The notes under the pieces are model-generated. The model ran no database searches. It was not told where the DNA came from and saw only the letters and a program-made list of their open reading frames with translations. From Gammaproteobacteria bacterium (GTDB lineage Bacteria; Gemmatimonadota; Gemmatimonadetes; Longimicrobiales; Gaopeijiaceae): a DNA stretch of 6,948 nt. Positions 1 to 6,259 of the stretch are shown piece by piece. How positions within the stretch are numbered: position 1 is the stretch's first letter; each line of letters opens with the position of its first letter. The position numbers and the translations under genes were made by a program. The stretch is from contig JAHEKL010000150.1 in assembly GCA_024638345.1 (NCBI GenBank), positions 1 through 6,948 on the forward strand. The letters run 5' to 3'.

Positions 1-817
1 CGATGAGATCGTTCATCGGGAAGCCCATCGGAAGCTCGTAGTTCCCCGGCCGTCGAACGTGGCCGCTGACACAGAACAGCTTGGTGCCCGGGCTCTTCTC
101 GGTTCCCCACTGGCGGTACCACTCCGCGCCGTTTCGGAGGATGTGCGGGACGGCGGCGAGGGTTTCGACGTTGTTGATCGTGGTGGGACGTCCGAAGACC
201 CCTACGGCGGCCGGGAACGGCGGCTTGATGCGGGGCAGACCCCGACGCCCCTCGAGCGACTCGATGAGCGCCGTCTCCTCGCCGCAGATGTACGCGCCCG
301 CGCCCTGGTGGACCGTCACGTCGATGTGGACCCCGGAGCCCAGGATGTCGTCACCGGCGAGACCCGCCTCGTAGGCCTCCTCCACGGCTCGTGCCAGCAC
401 CTGGTTCGCCTCGAAGAACTCTCCCCGGCAATAGAGATAGATGTGGTCCGCCTGGATGGCATAGGCCGCAATCAGACAGCCCTCGATCACCTGATGCGGC
501 GTCCAGCGGATCAGCTCCCGATCCTTGAACGTCCCCGGCTCCGACTCGTCCGCGTTACAGCACAGATACTGCGCGCCGTTCTTCTCCTTCGGCATGAACG
601 ACCACTTGACCCCCGTCGGAAATCCGGCGCCCCCCCGCCCCCGAAGCCCCGACTCCTTCACCGTGCCGATCACGGCCTCGCGACCCAGCTCGATGGCCTT
701 TTCCAGACCCTCGTAGCCGCCGAGCGCACGCCAGCCCTCGAGGGTCCGAGAACTCGGATCTCCCCATCCGTTGCTGAGGATGCGCACCTCGCTCGGGTGC
801 GTGTATGGATACGCCAC
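1..817 (-). CDS. nuoF: NADH-quinone oxidoreductase subunit F (NADH/FMN-binding), 3' end missing
   Basis: This subunit of complex I oxidises NADH, holds FMN, and passes electrons to cluster N3 at the tip of the peripheral arm. 272 residues are visible, and the frame is open to the left edge. The FMN/NADH-binding glycine-rich loop is at about residues 57-74 (RGRGGAGFPTG), followed by NADESEPGTFKDR (88-100), GAGAYICGEETAL (172-184) and PTTINNVETLA. All are near-invariant in the NuoF/Nqo1 family. The C-terminal CxxCxxC...C motif for the 4Fe-4S cluster N3 would lie in the missing part, roughly 150-170 residues judging from family length. The start chosen is GTG at 817-815, which shares one base with the nuoE stop (TAGTG). 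A GAGG 7 bases upstream supports it, and no ATG fits the family N-terminus. It is the last visible gene of the nuo operon. The family assignment is very secure and the GTG start is likely. Confidence 0.96.
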   Translation of the reverse strand, partial: MAYPYTHPSEVRILSNGWGDPSSRTLEGWRALGGYEGLEKAIELGREAVIGTVKESGLRGRGGAGFPTGVKWSFMPKEKNGAQYLCCNADESEPGTFKDRELIRWTPHQVIEGCLIAAYAIQADHIYLYCRGEFFEANQVLARAVEEAYEAGLAGDDILGSGVHIDVTVHQGAGAYICGEETALIESLEGRRGLPRIKPPFPAAVGVFGRPTTINNVETLAAVPHILRNGAEWYRQWGTEKSPGTKLFCVSGHVRRPGNYELPMGFPMNDLI

Positions 818-1497
818 TATGCCGCCTCGCTCCGGAGTCTCGAGAGAATGTCGGGGACACCGTCGACGGAGACGTTCTCGAAGTACCTGGAGTTGATCTG
901 CACCGCGGTGGCGAACCCGCACGCGGCCAGACACTCCACTTCCATTACCGTGAAGAGGCCGTCCTGGGACGTCTCGCCCAGCTCGGTGCCGGTCTGCTCG
1001 AGGAAGGCGGCGAGCACCTCATCGCCTCCGCAGAGATTGCACGAGATGTTCGTGCAGACCTGGATCAGAAAGCGGCCGACGGGGCGCTTGTTGTACATCG
1101 TGTAGAAGGACACGACCCCGCGGACGTAGGCCAGCGAAAGACCCAAACGCTCGCCTACCTCACGCATCGTCTCGTCCGACACGTGGCCTCTGAGTTCCTG
1201 GGCCATGTTGAGGAGCGGGATGAGGGCCGCGCGCGACTCAGGATAGCGTCCGAGTATCTTCTGGGCCCGCTCCTCGTAGAGACCCTCGAAGAGTGGGGCC
1301 GAGGGATCCTTGTCCGGAAGCATGTACGGCCGTGCGGGCGAGGCCCCCGGATGCCCGCCGTCGGCGGGAATCGCTCCGACGTAGTCCTCGCCGCGGACCT
1401 CTTCCTCACGCAGATCGAATTCCCCGGTATTGCCCGCCCAGCCCGGGTTTCTGAAGGGGATCTCACTCCTTCGGGTACCGGTCCCGGCGTCGCTCAC
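817..1497 (-). CDS. nuoE: NADH-quinone oxidoreductase subunit E (2Fe-2S, cluster N1a), long N-terminus
   Basis: The 24-kDa-type subunit of complex I carries the 2Fe-2S cluster N1a and partners NuoF in the NADH-dehydrogenase module. The protein is 226 residues, longer than the usual 160-180. The thioredoxin-like core begins near residue 69 with helices containing RYPESRAALIPLL (84-96). The cluster ligands are C148, C153, C189 and C193, in the family spacing C-x4-C...C-x3-C (CTNISC and ECLAAC). Residues 1-68 form a Gly/Pro/acidic extension that I do not recognise. The start is GTG at 1497: it overlaps the nuoD TGA as GTGA and has GGGGAG 8 bases upstream. A later Met at residue 59 has no ribosome-binding site and would leave an untranslated gap of over 170 bases in an otherwise gapless operon, so the long form is preferred. 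The identity is certain; the role of the extension is unknown. Confidence 0.95.
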   Translation of the reverse strand: MSDAGTGTRRSEIPFRNPGWAGNTGEFDLREEEVRGEDYVGAIPADGGHPGASPARPYMLPDKDPSAPLFEGLYEERAQKILGRYPESRAALIPLLNMAQELRGHVSDETMREVGERLGLSLAYVRGVVSFYTMYNKRPVGRFLIQVCTNISCNLCGGDEVLAAFLEQTGTELGETSQDGLFTVMEVECLAACGFATAVQINSRYFENVSVDGVPDILSRLRSEAA

Positions 1498-2771
1498 CGA
1501 TCGATCTCCCCGAGCACGATGTCCAAGCTCGCATTCACGACGATCACGTCAGCGAGCAAGCCGCCCTCGACGAGCTTTGAAATCGCGGAAAGATTGACGA
1601 AGGACGGCGGTCGAACCCTCCAGCGGACCGGCTTCGAGCCCCCGTCGCTCACCACGTACATGCCCAGCTCGCCCTTCGACCCCTCCACCGCGAAGTACGA
1701 CTCACCCTCGGGCGCCTTCACGCCCTCCATCACGAGCTTGAAGTGATGGATCATGGATTCCATGTCGTTCATGCAGTCGGTCTTCGAAGGAAGCACGACA
1801 CGCGGATCGTCCACGTTGATCGGTCCGTCCGGCAGACGGTCCAGCGCCTGGTGGAGCAGCGAGCAGCTCTGCCGCATCTCTTCCATACGGACGAGATACC
1901 GGTCGTAACAGTCCCCGTGCTCGCCGATCGGTACCTCGAAGTCGTACGTCTCGTAGTCGTAGTAGGGCCGGTCCTTTCTCAGATCGTACGGGACGCCCGA
2001 GGCTCGGAGGTTCGGGCCCGAAAGCCCCGAGTTGATGGCGTCCTCACCCGAGATCACACCCACCCCCTGGGTCCGGCCGAGATGGATTCCGTTGGTCGAG
2101 AGAAGGGTCTCGACTTCGTCCAGGGTGTTCGGGAGCGTGTCCGCGAACTGGCGCACGCCCTCCGCCCATCCGTCGGGAATGTCCGCCATCATGCCCCCGA
2201 CCCTAGTGGCGGAAGTCGTGATGCGCGCCCCGGTGAAGGCGTCGTGCAGACGATAGACACGTTCCCGCTCCTGAAATGCATAGAGGAAGGGAGTGAACGC
2301 CCCGACGTCGATCGCCCACGTACCCAGCCACAGGAGGTGGGAGAATACCCGGTCGAGCTCCATGCAGATCACCCGCACGACCTTGCAGCGCTCCGTGACC
2401 GTGACCCCCATCATCTTCTCCACTGCCATGACGTAGACGCAGTTGTAGATCAGGGGGGCCAGGTAGTCCATCCGGTCCGTGAGGGGAACGATCTGGTTCC
2501 AGTCCCGGTACTCGCCGAGCTTCTCGAAGGACGAGTGCAGATAGCCGATGTGCGGAACGCAGCGAACGACCGTCTCCCCGTCGAGCTCGAGGACGAGCCG
2601 CAGCACCCCGTGGGTGGCCGGGTGCTGGGGACCGATGTTGATGAGCATGTTTTCCGATCCGAAATCCGGCTCGGGCAACTCGGCCGCGGACAGCACTCCC
2701 TCCGTCGGCCGGAAATCCATGCCAAGCTCGGGAGTCCTTGAAACCTCGTATTCGATCGTCTTCTTGGTCAT
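1494..2771 (-). CDS. nuoD: NADH-quinone oxidoreductase subunit D (49-kDa type, quinone-site subunit)
   Basis: This 425-residue subunit resembles the large subunit of NiFe hydrogenases and forms most of the quinone-reduction pocket with NuoB. The N-terminal strand-turn motif NIGPQHPATHGVLRL is at 45-59, with the family histidines H50 and H54. HIGYLHSSFEKLGE (74-87), ELDRVFSHLLWLG (138-150), TGARITTSATRVGG (180-193), GELGMYVVSDGG (367-378) and the C-terminal SLDIVLGEIDR are all recognisable NuoD signatures. The nickel ligands of hydrogenases are absent, as expected for complex I. In VPLTDRMDY (95-103), Leu97 sits where most NuoD/Nqo4 proteins have the quinone-contacting Tyr (see findings). The start is ATG at 2771, which overlaps the nuoC stop as ATGA, with GGAG about 11 bases upstream. 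The frame stays open further upstream, but that part overlaps nuoC and has no NuoD similarity. Having separate nuoC and nuoD rules out the fused nuoCD of enterobacteria. Confidence 0.97.
   Translation of the reverse strand: MTKKTIEYEVSRTPELGMDFRPTEGVLSAAELPEPDFGSENMLINIGPQHPATHGVLRLVLELDGETVVRCVPHIGYLHSSFEKLGEYRDWNQIVPLTDRMDYLAPLIYNCVYVMAVEKMMGVTVTERCKVVRVICMELDRVFSHLLWLGTWAIDVGAFTPFLYAFQERERVYRLHDAFTGARITTSATRVGGMMADIPDGWAEGVRQFADTLPNTLDEVETLLSTNGIHLGRTQGVGVISGEDAINSGLSGPNLRASGVPYDLRKDRPYYDYETYDFEVPIGEHGDCYDRYLVRMEEMRQSCSLLHQALDRLPDGPINVDDPRVVLPSKTDCMNDMESMIHHFKLVMEGVKAPEGESYFAVEGSKGELGMYVVSDGGSKPVRWRVRPPSFVNLSAISKLVEGGLLADVIVVNASLDIVLGEIDR
1506..1511 (-). promoter_or_regulatory. Ribosome-binding site deciding the nuoE GTG start
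   Basis: GGGGAG on the minus strand lies 8 bases before the GTG at 1497, inside the end of nuoD. It is the best Shine-Dalgarno match near this junction. Together with the GTGA overlap it supports the long NuoE form over an internal Met start. Confidence 0.6.
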
Positions 2772-3409
2772 CGATCGTTCGACTCCTCGGATGGACCTTC
2801 CGGGGTCTCCTGCCAACGAACGAGCTGAGGCTCGCCTCCGGCCTCCAGGTCCGCCGGGATGTAATAGTCCTTCGGCTCCCGAGACAGCGCTCTCCGGGTC
2901 TGCTCCGCACGAGTGAATCGACCCCTCAGCGGGAAGTCCTTCCGAAGGGGGTGCCCTTCCGCATAGGTCTCGGGCATGAGGATGCGCCTGAGGTCCGGAT
3001 GTCCTCGAAAGGTGACCCCGAACATGTCGAAGACCTCTCGCTCCAACCAATTCGCGGCATCCCAGAGCGGGACGACGGAGTCGATCTCCAGCTCGGAGAT
3101 CGGCAGCTCGGCCTTGATTCGCAACGCCCACCGGTGTTGGATCGAGTACAGCTGGTAGACCACCTGGATCGGCCGACCCCCTCCGTAGTCCACAGCAGTG
3201 ACGTCGGAGAGGAAGTCGTAGAGATGGGCCGGCGTCTCCTTCAGCCAGCGAAGGATCTCGACGATCCGCAGGGGCTCCACGAAGACTACGTGCTCGTCTC
3301 CCGCGACGACCTCGTGGCGAAGGATCGAATCTCCGAACGCTTCCCGGAGGGCCGGCACCGTCGGATGGGCTCCGACGCCCTCCGGCTCGGACTGCACCAA
3401 CTCGGTCAC
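2768..3409 (-). CDS. nuoC: NADH-quinone oxidoreductase subunit C (30-kDa type)
   Basis: This 213-residue peripheral-arm subunit of complex I helps dock NuoD and NuoB; it carries no cofactor. The conserved core runs from LYDFLSDVTAVDY (63-75) through VYQLYSIQHRWALRIKAELP (84-103). It ends in the signature block WDAANWLEREVFDMFGVTF (116-134), GHPDLRRILMP (136-146) and GHPLRKDFPLRG (152-163). The C-terminal tail of about 50 residues is charged and variable. The start chosen is GTG at 3409: it overlaps the nuoB TGA as GTGA and gives a normal family length. There is no clear Shine-Dalgarno, so translation is probably coupled to nuoB. The frame is open well upstream, but that sequence lies inside nuoB in another frame and is not NuoC-like. 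The stop overlaps the nuoD ATG by four bases. The family call is very secure. Confidence 0.95.
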   Translation of the reverse strand: MTELVQSEPEGVGAHPTVPALREAFGDSILRHEVVAGDEHVVFVEPLRIVEILRWLKETPAHLYDFLSDVTAVDYGGGRPIQVVYQLYSIQHRWALRIKAELPISELEIDSVVPLWDAANWLEREVFDMFGVTFRGHPDLRRILMPETYAEGHPLRKDFPLRGRFTRAEQTRRALSREPKDYYIPADLEAGGEPQLVRWQETPEGPSEESNDR

Positions 3410-4083
3410 GGAATGAGCGGGCGAGGGGTAGCGGGGCCGCCTTCGCTCACCAGTCCGGCACTCTCTTCCTGTCGGGTCGAGTTGCCGAAGGGCCCCGACA
3501 GCGCACGGACCTCCTCGTCGTCGGCCTCCGGGCGTCCGGCCTGATCGGGATCCTCGAACCGATGCTCGGCGTGTCTGGTCAGCGATTCGCCCCGAACCTT
3601 CTCCTGGATCATCATGAGCCCGTAGATGAGTCCCTCGGGTCGGGGTGGACAGCCGGGGACATAAACGTCCACTGGGATGATCGTGTCGATTCCCTGGACC
3701 ATGGAGTACACGTCGAACACGCCTCCCGACGAAGCGCAGGCACCCATCGACACACACCACTTGGGCTGAGGCATCTGATCCCAGATGCGCCGGAGCACCG
3801 GGGCAAGCTTGTAGGGCACGCGACCGGCGCAGATCAGGACGTCCGCCTGTCGCGGAGAGAACGCCATGCGCTCCATGCCGAAACGCGCCAGGTCCTGGTC
3901 GGACGCGGCGGAGGCCATCATCTCGATCGCGCAGCAAGCGGTCCCGAAAGGCATGGGCCATAGAGAGTTGCGGCGAGCCCAGTTCACCACGAAATCGACC
4001 TTGGTGGTCAGAAAAGTCGGAGTCCCAGTCCCGAAGAGCCCTCCGACGAGTCCACTGCCGCTGGTCTTGAGATCATCACTCAT
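3406..4083 (-). CDS. nuoB: NADH-quinone oxidoreductase subunit B (cluster N2)
   Basis: This 225-residue subunit (PSST/Nqo6 type) holds the 4Fe-4S cluster N2, the last electron carrier before quinone. All four ligands are present: the tandem C50-C51 in FGTACCAIEMM, C116 in SMGACASSGG, and C145 in VPGCPPRPEGL. The family core is residues 28-165, including VPYKLAPVLRRIWDQMPQPKW (89-109). Residues from about 166 to 225 form a charged, Gly/Pro-rich tail beyond the core of short family members. The start is ATG at 4083, overlapping the nuoA stop as ATGA, with a purine-rich GGGAGGG about 12 bases upstream. The frame extends 39 codons further, but that stretch overlaps nuoA and is arginine-rich shadow sequence. 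The stop overlaps the nuoC GTG. The call is secure. Confidence 0.97.
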   Translation of the reverse strand: MSDDLKTSGSGLVGGLFGTGTPTFLTTKVDFVVNWARRNSLWPMPFGTACCAIEMMASAASDQDLARFGMERMAFSPRQADVLICAGRVPYKLAPVLRRIWDQMPQPKWCVSMGACASSGGVFDVYSMVQGIDTIIPVDVYVPGCPPRPEGLIYGLMMIQEKVRGESLTRHAEHRFEDPDQAGRPEADDEEVRALSGPFGNSTRQEESAGLVSEGGPATPRPLIP

Positions 4084-4436
4084 TCCCAGTCCAACCCTCC
4101 CTTCCGCCACTCGTAGATGAGGCCGACGACGAGCACGAGGGTGAAGATCGAAACGGCCAAGAATCCGTGCCAGCCCAGCGCCCGCATCTCGACGGCCCAT
4201 GGGATGAGGAAGATGGCTTCGAGATCGAAGATGATGAAGCTGATGGCGACCATGTAGAACTTCACCGAGAATCGACCACGAGTGTCGCCGAGTGGGATCA
4301 TCCCCGACTCGTACGGCATCTCCTTCTCGGAGGTGGCGCGACGCGGGTTGAGGATGTGCGACGCAGCCAACATCCCGACGGTGTTCAACACCGAGACGCC
4401 CAAGAGGATCAGGATCGGCAGATAGCTGGAAGCCAT
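4080..4436 (-). CDS. nuoA: NADH-quinone oxidoreductase subunit A (membrane subunit, ND3-like)
   Basis: This 118-residue membrane subunit of complex I sits at the junction of the membrane arm and the quinone site. Three hydrophobic helices are visible, at about residues 5-28, 58-82 and 91-109. The loop between helices 1 and 2 carries PYESGMIPLGDTRGRFSVKFY (41-61), a family signature. It has Ser where many homologues have Cys (YECG), but E. coli NuoA also has ESG, so this is not abnormal. Acidic D71 and E73 in helix 2 (FDLEAIFL) match conserved residues. It is the first gene of the minus-strand nuo operon. The start is ATG at 4436, where the first helix begins directly; only weak Shine-Dalgarno pairing is seen. 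A promoter at 4483-4512 would give a leader of about 40 bases. The stop overlaps the nuoB ATG by four bases. Confidence 0.95.
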   Translation of the reverse strand: MASSYLPILILLGVSVLNTVGMLAASHILNPRRATSEKEMPYESGMIPLGDTRGRFSVKFYMVAISFIIFDLEAIFLIPWAVEMRALGWHGFLAVSIFTLVLVVGLIYEWRKGGLDWE

Positions 4437-4456
4437 GACGACCCGTCTAGAGACTT

Positions 4457-4472
4457 TGTGAAAACATTCACT
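4457..4472. promoter_or_regulatory. Candidate CRP/FNR-family-like operator in the nuo leader
   Basis: The plus strand reads TGTGA-AAACAT-TCACT, nine of ten matches to the TGTGA-N6-TCACA core recognised by E. coli CRP. Its inner inverted repeat is GTGAA-AACA-TTCAC (4458-4471). It lies in an AT-rich island within GC-rich DNA, about +4 to +19 from the predicted nuo start site. That position suits repression of nuo more than activation. No regulator is encoded in the window, so the assignment to this family is inference from sequence alone. Confidence 0.35.
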
Positions 4473-4482
4473 TGCTGGCCGA

Positions 4483-4512
4483 AATGTACCCGGAACGACG
4501 AACGAGTGTCAA
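4483..4512 (-). promoter_or_regulatory. Predicted sigma70-type promoter of the nuo operon
   Basis: On the minus strand a perfect -35 TTGACA (4512-4507) is followed by an 18-base spacer and TACATT (4488-4483), a 4/6 match to TATAAT. The predicted start site is near 4476, giving a leader of about 40 bases before the nuoA ATG. It is the best promoter match in the 288-base divergent spacer and is correctly oriented for nuoABCDEF. Confidence 0.6.
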
Positions 4513-4620
4513 GCCGTGAATGGCCCGCTCCTCCCGTTTCTACAAGGGATTCGGCGGGTTCGGCGTCGTCACCCAGGACCTGTCCCGATCTCGTGGGTGT
4601 CAGGCCCAGATGAACCCCCT

Positions 4621-4649
4621 TTCCCGCGCGGGCTCCCCTTCCCTATACT
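4621..4649 (+). promoter_or_regulatory. Possible promoter of dcd
   Basis: TATACT (4644-4649) is a 5/6 match to the -10 consensus in otherwise very GC-rich DNA. A weak -35 (TTCCCG, 4621-4626, 3/6) sits 17 bases upstream. The start site would be near 4656, leaving a leader of about 69 bases before the dcd ATG. The call rests mostly on the -10. Confidence 0.4.
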
Positions 4650-4669
4650 CCCCCGCGCTGCCTCCGTGA

Positions 4670-4681
4670 CTCCCGCGGGAG
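4670..4681. repeat. 12-base perfect palindrome in the dcd leader
   Basis: CTCCCGCGGGAG reads the same on both strands and lies between the possible dcd promoter and the dcd start, about 44 bases before the ATG. In RNA it could form a 4-bp stem with a CGCG loop. It may be a protein-binding site or a chance GC-rich palindrome; nothing further can be told from sequence. Confidence 0.35.
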
Positions 4682-4724
4682 CACGGCCCTACGGTGCTCA
4701 AGCTGCCCGCTCACAGCGAGACCG

Positions 4725-5279
4725 ATGACGATTCGAAACGACCGCTGGATTCGCCGAATGGCCGAAGACCATCGAATGATCGAGCCCTTCGAGTCCGGAC
4801 AGGTCCGGGGCGAAACGATTTCGTACGGTGTCTCCTCGTACGGGTACGACATCCGGGTCGCGCCCGAGTTCAAGGTTTTCACGAACGTGCACAACGTGGT
4901 CGTGGATCCCAAGGACTTCGATGGTCGTTCGTTCGTGGACGTGAACGGCGAAGACTGCATCATTCCGCCCAATTCCTTCGCGTTGGCCCGAACGGTGGAG
5001 TACTTCCGTATCCCTCGGGACACGCTCGTGCTCTGCGTCGGAAAGAGCACGTACGCGCGCTGCGGCATCATCGTGAATGTGACGCCGCTGGAGCCGACCT
5101 GGGAAGGATACCTGACGCTGGAGATCTCGAACACGACCCCGCTTCCCGCGAAGATCTACGCGAACGAGGGAATCGCGCAGCTCATCTTCTTCCAGAGCGA
5201 CGAGGAGCCCGAGACCGCGTACGCGGACCGCAAGGGCAAATACCAGGGGCAGGTGGGGGTTACCCTCCCCAAGCTCTGA
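4725..5279 (+). CDS. dcd: dCTP deaminase
   Basis: The enzyme deaminates dCTP to dUTP in the cytosol, feeding dTMP synthesis once dUTPase has acted. The 184-residue length is normal for the non-enteric subgroup of the family. The N-terminal DRWIRRMAE and MIEPFESGQVR (18-28) and SSYGYDIR (37-44) are followed by the triphosphate-binding GKSTYAR (106-112). NVTPLEPTWEGYLTLEISN (118-136) contains E133, the likely catalytic Glu equivalent to E138 of the E. coli enzyme. The C-terminal GKYQGQVGVTLPK, which closes over the nucleotide, is intact. The fused deaminase/dUTPase type of some archaea cannot be excluded by sequence reading alone, but this sequence resembles the single-function proteins. ATG at 4725 fits the family N-terminus; the ribosome-binding site is weak (GCGAG). 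It is divergent from nuo and convergent with mdh, so it probably forms a single-gene unit. Confidence 0.95.
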   Translation: MTIRNDRWIRRMAEDHRMIEPFESGQVRGETISYGVSSYGYDIRVAPEFKVFTNVHNVVVDPKDFDGRSFVDVNGEDCIIPPNSFALARTVEYFRIPRDTLVLCVGKSTYARCGIIVNVTPLEPTWEGYLTLEISNTTPLPAKIYANEGIAQLIFFQSDEEPETAYADRKGKYQGQVGVTLPKL

Positions 5280-5293
5280 CCAGCAGCGAGGGT

Positions 5294-6217
5294 CTACCCG
5301 AGCGCAGACATGGTGGACCGCACGGATTCGGCGCTCTTGGCCAGCGCGATCTTCTCGGTCTCCGAGAGCTCCACCTCCACGATCTCCTTGAGCCCCCCCT
5401 CTCCCAGCTTGCAGGGCACGCCCAGGAAGATTCCGTCCTCGCCGTACTCCCCCTGGAGAAACGCCGCACAGGGGAGGATTCGCTTCTTGTCCTTGACGAT
5501 CGCCTCGGCCATTTGGACCGCCGCGGACGAGGGGGCGTAGTAGGCGCTCCCCGTCTTCAGGTAGCTAACGATCTCGGCGCCACCCTTGCGGGTCCGATCG
5601 ATGAGCGCCTCGATGCGCTCCTTGGAGAGCAGCTGGGTCAGTGGGATCCCGCTGACGGTGGTATAGCTGACGAGGGGAACCATCGTGTCCCCGTGGCCAC
5701 CCAGCACGAGCGCCTGAATGTCCTCGACACTCACGTCGAGCTCCAGCGCGATGAAAGAGCGGAAGCGAGCGGTGTCCAGAATCCCCGCCATTCCCAGCAC
5801 TCGCTCCCTCGGGAATTCGGTGGTCTTCTTGGCGACGTAGGCCATCACGTCGAGCGGGTTCGAGACCATGATGACGATCGAGTTGGGCGCGACCCGGGCG
5901 ATCTCGGACGAGACGGATCGTACGATGCCCGCGTTCGTCTTCAACAGGTCGTCCCGGCTCATCCCCGGCTTTCTCGCCACGCCGGCCGTGACGATGAACA
6001 GCTCGGAGCCTGCTGCAGCTTCGTAGTCGGTCGACCCCGTCAGCCGGGAGTCGAAGCCTTCGACGGGAGCACTCTCCCATTGGTCCAGCGCCTTCCCTTG
6101 AGGGATGCCGTCCGCCACATCGACGAGGACGACCTCTCGGGCCAGCTCCAATTCGGCCAATCTCTGCGCGCAGGTCGCTCCGACGTTTCCGGCGCCCACG
6201 ACGGTGATCTTACGCAT
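5294..6217 (-). CDS. mdh: Malate dehydrogenase, LDH-like type (NAD-dependent)
   Basis: The enzyme interconverts malate and oxaloacetate in the TCA cycle, giving NADH that complex I can use. The protein is 307 residues. The NAD-binding Rossmann motif is VGAGNVGAT (7-15), and D33 at the end of strand 2 favours NAD over NADP. ARKPGMSRDDLL (81-92) carries R82, the Arg that marks malate rather than lactate specificity (LDHs have Gln there), and R88. NPLDVM (120-125), D148 and R151 in GILDTARFR, and the catalytic H175 in GGHGDTM complete the active site. The overall sequence recalls the tetrameric, LDH-like malate dehydrogenases of Chlorobium type. The start is ATG at 6217, with AGAGG 5 bases upstream and the Rossmann strand beginning directly. 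A promoter lies at 6260-6288. The stop codon is 14 bases from that of convergent dcd. Confidence 0.95.
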   Translation of the reverse strand: MRKITVVGAGNVGATCAQRLAELELAREVVLVDVADGIPQGKALDQWESAPVEGFDSRLTGSTDYEAAAGSELFIVTAGVARKPGMSRDDLLKTNAGIVRSVSSEIARVAPNSIVIMVSNPLDVMAYVAKKTTEFPRERVLGMAGILDTARFRSFIALELDVSVEDIQALVLGGHGDTMVPLVSYTTVSGIPLTQLLSKERIEALIDRTRKGGAEIVSYLKTGSAYYAPSSAAVQMAEAIVKDKKRILPCAAFLQGEYGEDGIFLGVPCKLGEGGLKEIVEVELSETEKIALAKSAESVRSTMSALG

Positions 6218-6259
6218 TCGAGCCTCTTGAGAGGGTAAGTCCCGGAAAAAGTCCGCCGG

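Noticed and set aside
59..2741. Long plus-strand open frames opposite nuoD, nuoE and nuoF (about 300-350 codons each)
   Set aside because: They are antisense shadows produced by GC-rich codon use. Their translations are Arg/Pro/His-rich without family motifs, while the minus strand carries unmistakable complex I subunits throughout.
2768..4200. Upstream in-frame extensions of nuoB, nuoC and nuoD
   Set aside because: The frames stay open into the preceding genes, but the added residues are shadow sequence in another frame. The overlapping ATG/GTG starts give normal family lengths.
4293..4316. Ser instead of Cys in the NuoA loop (YESG rather than YECG) as a defective subunit
   Set aside because: E. 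coli NuoA also has ESG at this place, so it is normal variation and not a loss of function.
5251..5275. GGGGGTTACCCTCCCC near the end of dcd as an intrinsic terminator
   Set aside because: It encodes conserved C-terminal residues (VGVTLPK), the stem is imperfect, and no T-run follows on either strand.
4694..6238. A plus-strand open frame of over 500 codons spanning dcd and opposite mdh
   Set aside because: It runs out of frame through dcd and antisense to mdh. Both of those have complete catalytic motifs. The long frame gives low-complexity Arg/Gly/His-rich sequence and has no plausible start context.
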